Positions 1-7,890 of a stretch of 64,000 nt of DNA are shown here, piece by piece. Within the stretch, counting starts at the first letter, position 1. Every line of letters starts with the position of its first letter. The stretch is taken from positions 1 to 64,000 of the forward strand of contig NZ_JAIVFQ010000029.1 of NCBI RefSeq assembly GCF_020829495.1. Reading direction: 5' to 3'. This DNA comes from Nostoc favosum CHAB5714 (lineage in GTDB: Bacteria; Cyanobacteriota; Cyanobacteriia; Cyanobacteriales; Nostocaceae). The position numbers and the translations under genes are program-made. Under the pieces are notes generated by a model that was not told the origin of the DNA, ran no database searches, and saw nothing but the letters and a program-made list of their open reading frames with translations.

Positions 1-562
1 CTTGGAACACGATCATGAAGTTGAAGGTTCCGCTTATTCCCAAGGGCATACCATCGCTAAATGATCCTTGTCCGATGGGGTATACCAAGAATACTGCGGT
101 TGCTGCTGCTACTGGTGCGCTGTATGCAATAGCAATCCAAGGACGCATTCCTAAGCGGTAGGATAGTTCCCATTCACGACCCAGGTAGCAGAATACGCCA
201 ATCAGGAAGTGGAATATTACCAATTGGTAAGGGCCACCGTTGTAGAGCCACTCATCTAGAGATGCTGCTTCCCAAATTGGGTAGAAGTGCAAGCCGATGG
301 CGTTGGAGGAGGGTACTACTGCACCGGAGATGATGTTGTTTCCGTAGATTAAGGAACCTGCTACTGGTTCACGGATTCCATCGATGTCTACTGGAGGTGC
401 GGCGATGAAGGCGATTACGAAGCAAGCGGTGGCGGCTAGCAGGGTGGGGATCATTACTACTCCGAACCAACCGATGTAAATACGGTTGTTGGTGCTGGTG
501 ATCCATTCGCAGAATCTATCCCATACGTTGGCGCTTGAGCGCTGTTGTAAGGTTGCTGTCAT
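1..562 (-). CDS. psbA: Photosystem II D1 protein, N-terminal part (cut by window edge)
   Basis: Reverse-strand frame opens at ATG 562-560 and runs off the left edge after 187 codons of a roughly 360-residue family. The translation begins [20 protein letters not shown] and carries D1 landmarks such as [19 protein letters not shown] and the [20 protein letters not shown] lumenal stretch. D1 is the photosystem II reaction-centre subunit in the thylakoid membrane. Residue 130 reads Glu (codon at 173-175, context GREW). In cyanobacteria Glu130 marks the high-light/stress D1 form and Gln130 the low-light form, so this copy is inferred to be a high-light type. The pheophytin-side residues beyond 187 and the C-terminal processing site lie outside the window. 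Confidence 0.98.
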   Translation of the reverse strand, partial: MTATLQQRSSANVWDRFCEWITSTNNRIYIGWFGVVMIPTLLAATACFVIAFIAAPPVDIDGIREPVAGSLIYGNNIISGAVVPSSNAIGLHFYPIWEAASLDEWLYNGGPYQLVIFHFLIGVFCYLGREWELSYRLGMRPWIAIAYSAPVAAATAVFLVYPIGQGSFSDGMPLGISGTFNFMIVFQ

Positions 563-620
563 GGTTTTATAAATGCGATTATTTGTGAATGAATTAGGTA
601 GCTTTGACTACCTGTTACAC

Positions 621-649
621 ATCTTAAAGAATTTATTGCGTTTTGTAAA
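621..649 (-). promoter_or_regulatory. psbA promoter (-35 TTTACA, -10 TAAGAT)
   Basis: On the reverse strand TTTACA (649-644) and TAAGAT (626-621) are separated by exactly 17 bases. This sigma-70-like promoter would start transcription near 614 and leave a 5' leader of about 50 bases. No strong Shine-Dalgarno sequence precedes the psbA ATG. Spacing and position support the call; activity is inferred. Confidence 0.6.
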
Positions 650-780
650 GTACTTTGAGAAAAAATTTTCTCTTGGGATTTACGCACCCAAAGTGGAAAA
701 TCCGCAACTTACTGAAAAAATGGAGGTTCTGCGTAATCAACAGTAGCGATGAGAGCGATATCTACGACGGGCTACCCTAC

Positions 781-848
781 GCACTTTTATCATCTAAGTG
801 CGTTGCCCCAAAACTCTCATACTTCCTCTTGGCATTGAACCTCGGTGA
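781..848 (-). pseudogene. Decayed fragment of the hrcA 3' region
   Basis: This 68-base stretch matches hrcA positions about 3806-3874 of the same window at roughly 80 percent by eye, with one gap. The reverse-strand translation keeps a distorted version of the HrcA C-terminal motif [18 protein letters not shown]. No start codon or other part of hrcA is nearby, so it is a relic of a duplication or of an older, rearranged copy. Confidence 0.6.
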
Positions 849-889
849 TCATATATAGCAGTCCTATTTGATTTCTGCCCTACGCCTTC

Positions 890-928
890 TCTGCGAGAGG
901 CTCCGCCAACGCGTAGCGTCTCGTAGAG
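890..928. repeat. Short dispersed repeat, left half, interrupted by an IS
   Basis: A short palindromic repeat (core GCGTAGCGTCTCGTAGAG) stops at 928. It resumes after the insertion element at 1717, where ctcgtagag is followed by aagg. An uninterrupted copy in the other orientation sits at about 47706-47728 (CTTCTCTACGAGACGCTACG). The last nine bases, 920-928, are the left target duplication of the IS. Confidence 0.7.
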
Positions 929-1034
929 CTGACTTTTCCCGTTAAGTCTTGAAAGGCTTACTGACAAAGGATTTAAGAAACAGCACAGCATATACGGTAA
1001 AGTAATGACAATCTGGTGTTAAAGGTGACGAGCA

Positions 1035-1703
1035 ATGCTGGACTGGTGGGAGAAGAATTTTGCAACCTGTGAGTTAGGCGATCGCCGATTGAATGAGCGT
1101 GCAATGTCGATAGGCTATGCTCTAAGCCAAGGATTTGGTAAAGCACTGTCAGAAATTTTCAACAGTGGAACAGTACTGAAGAGAGCCTATGAGTTTTTGC
1201 CAACCCAAAAGTGCAATTTTCAAGTGTGATTGAGCCGCACTGTCAGATGACGGCGGAAACTATTGCAGAATACGATGTAGTGCTATGTGTCGGAGACACG
1301 ACATTTCTTGATTATGTCAGTATTGCAGCTAAAACAGAAGGTTACGGTCCATACAGACTTGCCGCTGATGGGATCAAGACAATACTATTGTTTTTTGAGT
1401 GTAATTGCTGTTGAATTGTTGCATTTGACTTATCTACACCGCACTCAGCCTACCGCCGACGCAATTTTTATCCTCAATCCCCAACAAATTCGCATTTTGA
1501 AAGCTAAATCACCCAAACTACCCAAGACATTAACAGTTAGTTGGGCTGTGCAAGCGTTGGCGAAGCCCGCCGTAGGCATCGCTCGTTTAGGGGGTTACTT
1601 AGAACATCGACATAAAACCCCTATTGGTATCCAGGTACTGTGGCGAGGCTGGTTAAAATTGCACGACCTCTGCGAGGGTTGGCAGCTTGCAAAAGAGACT
1701 TAA
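1035..1703 (+). pseudogene. IS4-family transposase, frameshifted and internally deleted
   Basis: Three pieces of one transposase are visible. 1035-1229 encodes the Tn5-like DNA-binding N-terminus (WWEKNFATCELGDRRLNERA). From about 1211 a second frame continues with SSVIEPHCQMTAETIAEYD and the first DDE aspartate in VGDTTFLDY. From about 1410 another frame gives the C-terminal part (VELLHLTYLHRTQPTADA, then GGYLEHRHKTPIGIQVLWRG) to the stop at 1701-1703. There is a frameshift near 1210 and a large deletion near 1400 that removes the later catalytic residues. A 21-bp dispersed repeat (1557-1577) is also inserted in frame near the C-terminus. Not functional. Confidence 0.9.
1554..1582 (+). repeat. 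21-bp small dispersed repeat inserted in a HIP1 site
   Basis: Within the dead transposase the sequence reads GCG, then 21 extra bases (1557-1577), then ATCGC. Removing the 21 bases restores GCGATCGC and a smooth reading AVQAIARLGG instead of AVQALAKPAVGIARLGG. The same insertion point is seen in the purU fragment at 54412-54432. Confidence 0.8.
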
Positions 1704-1795
1704 CGGGAAAAGTCAGCTCGTAGAGAAGGACGCAAAGGGAAGAAAGAGATATATAATTTTCACAAATGATTTAGGACTGTTATAGAAAAAATCTA

Positions 1796-2470
1796 TTACC
1801 GATTAGGTATTAACCATTCTTCACGAAGAGTTGATGGTAAGGGTGGGCGCAAGCAAAGATAAACAAGTGGGCCCAGTAGCAAGACAAAGGCTACTGTCCA
1901 AAACACCTGGGGATTATTCCAGTGGCGACGAGCGATATCATCGCCAAGGATTGTAGGGAGTAAAAGACAAAAAAGGCAAAATGCCAAGCTCATGCCATTA
2001 ATAAAGCGATCGCCTTGGAACTGCTGCACAAAATCTCCCCAGTCACCTAAGACAAACGCATAGGCGAGCAAGCCAACAGTGCTTAAACTCAAAACAATCC
2101 CAAAAAAACGAGAATCTAGCAGCCGTAAAAAAGCATCCTTTTGCCCAGAAAATTCTTGATTTGGTTCACGCAAAGCCAAATATGGTAACAGACCAAGCAC
2201 TCCTGACCCTACTGATGCCAAGGCAAAAGGCCAAAAAGGAATCCGTTGCATTCTGCCATCAATGAACAACAAACCACTGTAAATTAGTAGCCAAATGCCC
2301 ACTAGAGAAAACAAGGAAAGGATAATCGGATTTATCGCAAGCCACTGAAGAGTAAATATATTTTTCAACAGGATTAGGGTTTCTTGTAAATGCAGGGGCG
2401 GTGCTAACAGTAAAATATAGGCGATAAATCCAACCCATAGTAACCACAATGCAACTTTTCTATTCATCAT
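1796..2470 (-). CDS. Multi-pass membrane protein, paralogue A (unknown function)
   Basis: About 224 residues with several hydrophobic segments. It aligns along its whole length with the neighbour at 2958-3635. Shared blocks include LLPYLALREPN, LLDSR, GDWG.FVQQ, RFI..MSL.FCLLCLL, LGDD.ARR.W.NPQ.FW and CLRPPLP/CVRPPLP. The open frame extends to 2602, but the paralogue starts at the position equivalent to the Met-Met pair at 2470/2467, so the upstream 44 residues are taken as non-coding. No Shine-Dalgarno is obvious. I recognise it only as a conserved cyanobacterial membrane family. The pair is probably a tandem duplication. Confidence 0.75.
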   Translation of the reverse strand: MMNRKVALWLLWVGFIAYILLLAPPLHLQETLILLKNIFTLQWLAINPIILSLFSLVGIWLLIYSGLLFIDGRMQRIPFWPFALASVGSGVLGLLPYLALREPNQEFSGQKDAFLRLLDSRFFGIVLSLSTVGLLAYAFVLGDWGDFVQQFQGDRFINGMSLAFCLFCLLLPTILGDDIARRHWNNPQVFWTVAFVLLLGPLVYLCLRPPLPSTLREEWLIPNR

Positions 2471-2588
2471 TTTTAGATGGTGTGCATTTAACATAATTAC
2501 TAATTTATAATTCGTATTTTTTGCGTCTAAATCCCCCTTTTTGTAGAACGCTGTCCTGAGCTTGCTTAAAAAGAGAGGTACATCTATA

Positions 2589-2703
2589 CCAATACGGTTC
2601 ACTTAAGGCTAAAACTCTTTGTCAAAGTCAATTTTTTTAACGAACCGCAAAGGACGCAAAGGACGCAAAGAGAAGGAAGAAATGTTTAACTGAACTGTAT
2701 TGG
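2589..2703. repeat. MITE-like element with CCAATACGGTTCACTTAA ends
   Basis: The 115-bp segment starts CCAATACGGTTCACTTAA (2589-2606) and ends with its near-complement TTAACTGAACTGTATTGG (2686-2703). The interior holds three copies of a CGCAAAGGA-type motif. Similar ends occur at 50978-51140, and single ends lie near 2864-2878 and 30317-30333. No clear target duplication was found. Confidence 0.55.
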
Positions 2704-2719
2704 TTCAGTTAAGAAAAAT

Positions 2720-2840
2720 TGTAGGTTGGGTTAAGCAAAGCGCAACCCAACAAAGCACCGGAAATGTTGGGTTTCGTTCCTCAAACGCCACTTGCTTCAA
2801 GTCGGGAAACCGCAAGGGCGCAGTGGCTCCCCAACCTACA
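2720..2840. repeat. Palindromic GTAGGTTGGG repeat carrying a nested 41-bp repeat
   Basis: Outer arms GTAGGTTGGG (2721-2730) and CCCAACCTAC (2830-2839) bound a repeat rich in AACCCAAC/TTGGGTTTCG. A 41-bp block with its own ends GCCAC...GTGGC (2787-2827) sits inside. A relative of that block in opposite orientation, also 41 bp, lies at 7461-7501 inside another repeat. Non-coding. Confidence 0.6.
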
Positions 2841-2957
2841 CAATTTAAGGTTTTTGGCACTAACTGAACTGTATTGACATATATACTTGATTTTTGTTTC
2901 AGTTGAGGATTTAGACCCCGACTGAAACTGTCTTTAAATTACGAATTCAAAATTGCT

Positions 2958-3635
2958 TTAATTTACAGCTGGCTGCTGACTGGGCATTTCCTCTACACCC
3001 ACTTCTGGTAGAGGTGGACGCACACACAAATAAATCAATGGCCCGAATAGAGGTATCAACGCTATTAACCAGAACATCTGTGGATTTTTCCAACCGCGAC
3101 GCGCCAGATCATCCCCTAGCAAAGCTGGAAATAATAGGCAAAGTAGACAGAAATCTAAACTCATGACATTGATGAAGCGGTTAGTTTGCCACTGTTGCAC
3201 AAAATTACCCCAATCTCCTCCTGTTAAACCATAGGCAACTAGAATAACCGTGGCTACTGTCAAGACAACCCCAGTCACACGAGAATCTAGCAGCTTGAGC
3301 AAGGCATTCTTTTTACCGACAAACTTATTATTTGGTTCCCTAAGGGCTAAATAGGGTAACAAGGCAAATGCCCCGACTCCGAAAGAGGCACTAGCAAATA
3401 GCCAAGCAGGTATTTTTTGTCCTCTACCATCAATAAATACTACTGCACTATAGATGAGAGGCCAGATGCCCATGAGGTTGAATAGTGCTACGACTAATGG
3501 GTTAACGCCTTGCCATTGGCCAGTAGAAAGGTTTTTAATTAACTCGAATGTACCAGGTTGCTCAGGAGGAGCGAGGAAAAAAGCATAGGTAGTGAATCCC
3601 AGCCACAGCACGCCAAAGGCAATTTTTCTAACCAT
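2958..3635 (-). CDS. Multi-pass membrane protein, paralogue B (unknown function)
   Basis: 225 residues beginning MVRKIAFGVLWLGFTTYAFF, with about six hydrophobic stretches and a short polar C-terminus. It is the full-length tandem paralogue of the gene at 1796-2470 in the same orientation. Conserved charged motifs (FIDGR, LALREPN, GDDLARRGWKNPQ) lie in loops. The family is widespread in cyanobacteria as far as I recall, with no assigned activity; no catalytic motif is visible. Confidence 0.85.
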   Translation of the reverse strand: MVRKIAFGVLWLGFTTYAFFLAPPEQPGTFELIKNLSTGQWQGVNPLVVALFNLMGIWPLIYSAVVFIDGRGQKIPAWLFASASFGVGAFALLPYLALREPNNKFVGKKNALLKLLDSRVTGVVLTVATVILVAYGLTGGDWGNFVQQWQTNRFINVMSLDFCLLCLLFPALLGDDLARRGWKNPQMFWLIALIPLFGPLIYLCVRPPLPEVGVEEMPSQQPAVN

Positions 3636-3740
3636 GAAAGAGTTAAAAGGTATTAATTATTGATTTTGCCACTATAAATTCGGCTTATCTACCTGCTATG
3701 GTATTGTTCTTTTGTCTAAACCCGTAGTAGGTTGTTTCTA

Positions 3741-4829
3741 TTAGGGATTAAAATAACTGAAAGCTTCTGAGAGGTAATCAGCAGCAGATGCTACTACTGC
3801 GATCGCACTTTCATAATCTAGACGCGTTGGCCCTAAAACTCCCACACTTCCTACTGGTATTGAACCTCGGCGATAGGTGGAAGAAATCAAGGTGCAGGTG
3901 CGTATCGGTTCTAGAAGATTTTCTGCGCCAATGCGAACCGTTACCTTTGACTTACCCACATCCTCAAGCTCTGGTTCCTCAAATATTAATCGCCACAGTT
4001 GGTCTTGTTCTTCTTCCAGCAGGTGGATAATCGTTTGTACCTGCTGTAACTGGGAAAATTCTGGCTGGCGCAAAACTTCTGACACACCCCGAACCATGAT
4101 TTGAGTTGCAGTCGGCGCATGAGTGCGACGAGTCAATTCGGCTACTGAATTTTTCAAAAATTCCCCGTAGCGTTGGAACTCCTGATCTAGTTCGCTCCAG
4201 TTGAGGTTGGCTAATTCCAACAGACTTCGCCCCCGCAAGTGGGTATTCAAAAAGTTAGAAACAATTTGTAACTCACGATCGATTACCTCTGAATCCCGTT
4301 GTGTTTCCTCTGGTATTGGTGACAAATCCATCAACTTGGAATGTGTCTCATAACTATCGGTAACAACAATTAACATGATCCGCCCCGCTTCAATTTGCAC
4401 TAATTGCAGATGTCGCAATAGCGCTGTGGTAGTTTGCGGCATAGTAATCAAGCTTATGCAACCACTTAAGGTTGCTAAAATTTGTGCGGCTCCTTGCAGT
4501 AGGGTTTCTAAACTCCAATCTTCCCACTGGAGGCGCTTTTGCAATGCCACCTCTACTTCTCGTCCTAAAGTTTCGGAAGGTGTAATTAGCTGGTCAACAT
4601 AAATGCGATAACCTGAATCTGAAGGTACACGTCCAGCAGAGGCGTGTGGTTGGTAGAGTAATCCAGACTTTTCTAAAACGCCCATCACATTGCGAATTGT
4701 GGCTGAACTTACACCCAGGTCGTACTCCTCGACCAAAGCTTTTGAACCAACAGGCTCTGCCGTAGCAATGTAGTGACGTACCGTTGCCCAAAGTATATGC
4801 TGTTGTCGATTTGTTAACTGGACTTCCAT
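3741..4829 (-). CDS. hrcA: Heat-inducible transcription repressor HrcA
   Basis: From the ATG at 4829 ([20 protein letters not shown]) the product is 362 residues. The frame opens eight codons earlier at 4853, but the family start is conserved at MEVQL. The N-terminal winged helix covers residues 1-90 ([20 protein letters not shown], then [12 protein letters not shown]). A GAF-like core and the C-terminal [20 protein letters not shown] motif follow. HrcA represses groE/dnaK-type operons through CIRCE elements. No CIRCE inverted repeat was seen in this window, so its targets, including the Hsp70-like operon at 7891, are not shown to be controlled by it. Confidence 0.96.
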   Translation of the reverse strand: MEVQLTNRQQHILWATVRHYIATAEPVGSKALVEEYDLGVSSATIRNVMGVLEKSGLLYQPHASAGRVPSDSGYRIYVDQLITPSETLGREVEVALQKRLQWEDWSLETLLQGAAQILATLSGCISLITMPQTTTALLRHLQLVQIEAGRIMLIVVTDSYETHSKLMDLSPIPEETQRDSEVIDRELQIVSNFLNTHLRGRSLLELANLNWSELDQEFQRYGEFLKNSVAELTRRTHAPTATQIMVRGVSEVLRQPEFSQLQQVQTIIHLLEEEQDQLWRLIFEEPELEDVGKSKVTVRIGAENLLEPIRTCTLISSTYRRGSIPVGSVGVLGPTRLDYESAIAVVASAADYLSEAFSYFNP

Positions 4830-5261
4830 AGGGTATGTAATGCTTGGCGGCAAATTTTAATCAAAGTCTGTAAAAATTTCTGGATTTGATTGAAAACTAA
4901 GAATATTAATAATTTATTAAGATAACAAATTATACAATTATATTGTGATCATTAATCTTAAGGTTCAGGTACACCATTCTTTTAAAGGATCTTTGCAGCA
5001 AAAGTTGAAAGTTTGAATTTACAACATCCTTTTCTGCCCTATTTTTGCATAATAATACATTTATAAATGTATTATTGTATACGTCTTTTTGCGGCGATCG
5101 CAGCTAAGATTGGGGTCGAAAAGTTTCGTAAATATTTAGCCAGTGGAGAAAGTTGCAAGCTTTCCTGGCAAGCCCCTAAGTTTTTATGTACTGCTATTTT
5201 TAGCATAGCAAAAGTCAGATGGAAGTTATTCTTCCATCTGAGTAATGCACCTAAATACAAG
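4830..5261. other. Intergenic region with a perfect 26-bp palindrome
   Basis: This AT-rich spacer upstream of hrcA lies downstream of the rhodanese gene. Its clearest structure is a perfect 26-bp palindrome at 5051-5076 (half-site AATAATACATTTA). It could be an operator or a cruciform. A 70-codon open frame at 5067-5279 shows no coding character and is not called. Confidence 0.5.
5216..5240 (-). terminator. Hairpin downstream of the rhodanese gene
   Basis: CAGATGGAAG (5216-5225) pairs perfectly with CTTCCATCTG (5231-5240) across a five-base loop. It begins 21 bases past the rhodanese stop. On the reverse strand it is followed by only a short U-rich run, so it is a plausible but weak intrinsic terminator. 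Confidence 0.5.
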
Positions 5262-5594
5262 CTAATATTGGGGAATTGAATGGTCTACTAAGACGGAATA
5301 AGCATCAATACCACCCGAAATATTTTGCACATTTGTAAAACCTTGAGCAATTAACCACTGGCACATCTGGGCAGAGCGGATGCCGTGGTGGCATAGTACA
5401 AGGGTTTCAGCTTGGGGATTGAAGAGGTTAGGGACTTGATCTCCCCATTCGGCAAATTGACTTAAGGGTAGATTGACAAAGCCCTCAATGCTAGCAATCT
5501 CCAATTCTTGTGGTTCGCGTACATCTACTAGCTGAATACTTACATCACCAGAAGAAAGACGTTGTGCCAGTTCTTGTACACTAATCTGGTTCAT
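5262..5594 (-). CDS. Single-domain rhodanese-like protein
   Basis: 110 residues, the usual length of a stand-alone rhodanese domain. Landmarks are the N-terminal VDVREPQELEIASIEGFVNL and the active-site loop CHHGIRS with catalytic Cys68. Rhodaneses carry sulfur as a cysteine persulfide; the physiological partner is unknown. No signal peptide, so cytoplasmic. It stands alone between divergent neighbours with a hairpin behind it. Confidence 0.93.
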   Translation of the reverse strand: MNQISVQELAQRLSSGDVSIQLVDVREPQELEIASIEGFVNLPLSQFAEWGDQVPNLFNPQAETLVLCHHGIRSAQMCQWLIAQGFTNVQNISGGIDAYSVLVDHSIPQY

Positions 5595-5750
5595 GGGTTA
5601 ACTAAAAGAATTCCCTATAAACAGTCTTAATCCTATTTATGGTGACAGAAAATCTCTGTCTTTGCATGAGTATCCATTCTCAAGAAGGCTGATAGATCCT
5701 GGTAGGCTTTCTGCTTAAATGGCTGTAAACCGTCTTTTTAAAGGTTTAAT

Positions 5751-7412
5751 GTGAATAGGCAACGCTCATTTATTGGTTTTATCGTAGCTGGTGTGATCGC
5801 ACTGCTAGTAATTGCGATCGCTAGTTTTTACTGGTTTTTCGCCAAAAATCCGGCTAACCTCATTGCTTCTACCGGACAGCCTAATGCAGCCATATTCGTG
5901 TCGAAACTGTCTCCTGCAATGGTTTCATTGCTGACGAATCCTGATCGGTTGCAGGCATTAAAGGGTGAAGGAGAACTATCTAAACTCAAAACCAGTTTAT
6001 TCGCCAAGAGTGGTATAGATTACAAAGAAGACGTTCAACCCTGGTTAGGGAACGAAATTACATTAGCTATCACCACCTTAGATATTGATCGCGACCGAGA
6101 AAACGGACAGCAGCCAGGGTATTTGTTGGCACTAGCAACCAAGCAACCGGAGAAAAGCCGCGAGTTTGTCGAGTTGTTGTTTTCTAAACGGGCGTTAGGT
6201 GGGGCAAACTTAGCTGTTGAACAATACAAAGGTGTGAAGCTGATTTCTGACAATTCTCAACCAGAGCAGGACTTGCTTGCAGGTGCTGTTGTTGGTGAAG
6301 GCTTTGTGTTGTTTGCCAACGATCCGAAAGTGTTGCGAGATGCCATCAATAATGTCCAAGCGCCCGATCTAAATTTGACTAGCTCCCGCGAATACCAAAA
6401 AGCGACAAAACAATTTCCCAAAGGGGGTTTAGCTGTAGCTTTCTTGAATCTTCCCATCGTGGCAAAATGGCAAGGTTTAGAATTGCCAGAACAAACATAT
6501 AACAGCGAAATTATTTCCCTGGCGTTGAACCCCAAAGGTTTGCTAGCAGAAACCAGCTTTTTAACTTCATCGGAAATTGTTTCCCCATCTTCACCACTAT
6601 CTAAACCTGTAGGAGCATTGCAGTATGTTCCAGCGTCGGCAGGTTTGGCAATTTCCGGTTCAAATTTAAGTAATTTGGGTAACAGTGATTTAGCCAAACT
6701 CTGGAGACAAGCCACAGCTACTATATATGGTTCTGGGGAAGATGTGGTTTCTCGGTTAGCAAAACCTTTGGCGGATGTTCAAAAAAGCTGGGGTATAAAC
6801 TTACCAGAGGATATTTTTAGCTGGGTACAAGGAGAATATGCTATAGCATTGTTACCTGCGAAAGAGCAAACAACCCCTCATTGGATTTTTGTGGTGGAAA
6901 AATCCGAGAGTGTGGAAAAAGGTGTTGCTCGATTAGATGCGATCGCCTCATCAAATGGACTCAGCATTAATCCCCTGACTATAGACAAGCAAAAAATCTC
7001 TGCTTGGACGGAGTTAACTACGGCTACAAAAAAAAGTGATGTTAAAGAGGGGACATCTTTCAGTATTGAAACAAAAGTGCGAGGATTACATACAAACTTA
7101 GAAAATTACGAAATTTTCACCTCTGACTTAGAAACAATGGATGAAATCCTCACAACCAAGGATAATTCCTTAATTGACAATCCCAATTTCAAAGATAGTA
7201 TTGCTGCGATTCCCCTACCAAATCAAGGCTATATATATCTTGACTGGACAAAAAGCCAGAATTTGTTAGAGCGTCAAGTACCGGTTCTCAAGCTAGTGGA
7301 AGTTTTAGGGAAACCGTTTTTTAACAATTTGCGATCGCTCACAGTTAGTAGTTATGGAACTGACACGCGATCGCTCAAAGGTGGCGTTTTCTTCAAACTC
7401 AATAATTCGTGA
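5751..7412 (+). CDS. DUF3352 family membrane-anchored protein
   Basis: 553 residues from a GTG start at 5751, preceded by AAAGG about six bases upstream. Residues 8-30 form an uncleaved N-terminal membrane anchor (GFIVAGVIALLVIAIASFYWF). The rest is a large, probably periplasmic or lumenal domain with family-typical segments LTNPDRLQALKGEGELSKLK and WLGNEITLAI. DUF3352 proteins are common in cyanobacteria and have no established activity that I know. Two HIP1 sites lie near the 3' end. The gene is single and is followed by a strong terminator at 7561. Confidence 0.85.
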   Translation: MNRQRSFIGFIVAGVIALLVIAIASFYWFFAKNPANLIASTGQPNAAIFVSKLSPAMVSLLTNPDRLQALKGEGELSKLKTSLFAKSGIDYKEDVQPWLGNEITLAITTLDIDRDRENGQQPGYLLALATKQPEKSREFVELLFSKRALGGANLAVEQYKGVKLISDNSQPEQDLLAGAVVGEGFVLFANDPKVLRDAINNVQAPDLNLTSSREYQKATKQFPKGGLAVAFLNLPIVAKWQGLELPEQTYNSEIISLALNPKGLLAETSFLTSSEIVSPSSPLSKPVGALQYVPASAGLAISGSNLSNLGNSDLAKLWRQATATIYGSGEDVVSRLAKPLADVQKSWGINLPEDIFSWVQGEYAIALLPAKEQTTPHWIFVVEKSESVEKGVARLDAIASSNGLSINPLTIDKQKISAWTELTTATKKSDVKEGTSFSIETKVRGLHTNLENYEIFTSDLETMDEILTTKDNSLIDNPNFKDSIAAIPLPNQGYIYLDWTKSQNLLERQVPVLKLVEVLGKPFFNNLRSLTVSSYGTDTRSLKGGVFFKLNNS

Positions 7413-7460
7413 GATTTTCATGGAGATAGGACTTCCATCGAACCACAGAGGCGCAGAGAA

Positions 7461-7501
7461 GCCAGTGCGTTGGGCGGGTTCCCCGACTTGAAGCAACTGG
7501 C
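7461..7501. repeat. 41-bp small dispersed repeat nested in a CGCAGAG repeat
   Basis: The block GCCAGTGCGTTGGGCG...AACTGGC interrupts a common 'cacagaggcgcagag' repeat just downstream of the DUF3352 gene. The copy at 2787-2827 has the same length in reverse orientation with matching arms and the shared core CTTCAAGTCGGG. Both copies sit inside other repeats. Confidence 0.6.
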
Positions 7502-7560
7502 GCGACACGGAGAAATGAGAGTTTGAGAGGTATTTTGCGTAAGTCCTAAGAGAGTCAAAG

Positions 7561-7604
7561 TGCAGAAGGTTAAAAATTATTTTACCTTCTGCATTTTATT
7601 TTCC
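7561..7604 (+). terminator. Rho-independent terminator after the DUF3352 gene
   Basis: TGCAGAAGGT (7561-7570) pairs perfectly with ACCTTCTGCA (7584-7593), and the stem is followed by TTTTATTTT. It lies about 150 bases past the stop codon at 7412 and before the Hsp70-like operon. Confidence 0.75.
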
Positions 7605-7744
7605 CGTGATATTTACGTAGATTTTCTGTAGCATTTGCTATTTGTATTTGTAATCTTTGGATAGGTACTGGCTGCTGACATAGAAATTTAGGTTCGATGT
7701 GGCAGTGAGTCTCAAATACATCAGAAATAAGGCTGTGTGCAACT

Positions 7745-7850
7745 TTCTCTCAAACCTAACCCCCAACCCCTTCCCTACCAGGGAAGGGGAGAATCAAAGC
7801 CTCTCGGACTGTGGGGGAGAGGAATGGAAGCGGGGTTCCAAGTTGTACAT
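7745..7850. repeat. Palindromic 'CCCCTTCCCTACCAGGGAAGGGG' type repeat
   Basis: The spacer before the Hsp70-like operon contains the central sequence family also found in the 148-bp MITEs at 40616, 44881 and 61509, but with different ends (tgcaactt and aagttgta). Just after it, TTGTAC (7843-7848), a 17-base spacer and CACAAT (7866-7871) could form a weak promoter for the operon. That promoter is a guess. Confidence 0.45.
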
Positions 7851-7890
7851 CGCGTGAATAATTTACACAATACCCAGGTAGCGATCGGTA

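Larger units (their letters stand above)
929..1716 (+). mobile_element. Defective IS4-family (IS50/Tn5-like) insertion sequence
   Basis: The 788-bp element has perfect 21-bp terminal inverted repeats, 929-949 (starts CTGACTTTTCCCG) and 1696-1716. It is flanked by an identical 9-bp direct repeat ctcgtagag (920-928 and 1717-1725). A 9-bp duplication and a transposase with a Tn5-type N-terminus fit the IS50 branch of IS4. A complete relative should be about 1.5 kb, so roughly half of the interior is missing. With its ends intact it could still be moved by a transposase supplied in trans. Confidence 0.9.

Noticed and set aside
655-858. 67-codon forward frame after psbA
   Set aside because: It is antisense to the hrcA relic and lacks a ribosome site.
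3741-4829. HrcA/CIRCE control of the Hsp70-like operon at 7891
   Set aside because: No CIRCE-type inverted repeat (TTAGCACTC-N9-GAGTGCTAA) was found upstream of 7891.
5067-5279. 70-codon frame between hrcA and the rhodanese gene
   Set aside because: Overlaps the 26-bp palindrome and a terminator-like hairpin; equally open on the opposite strand and no coding character.
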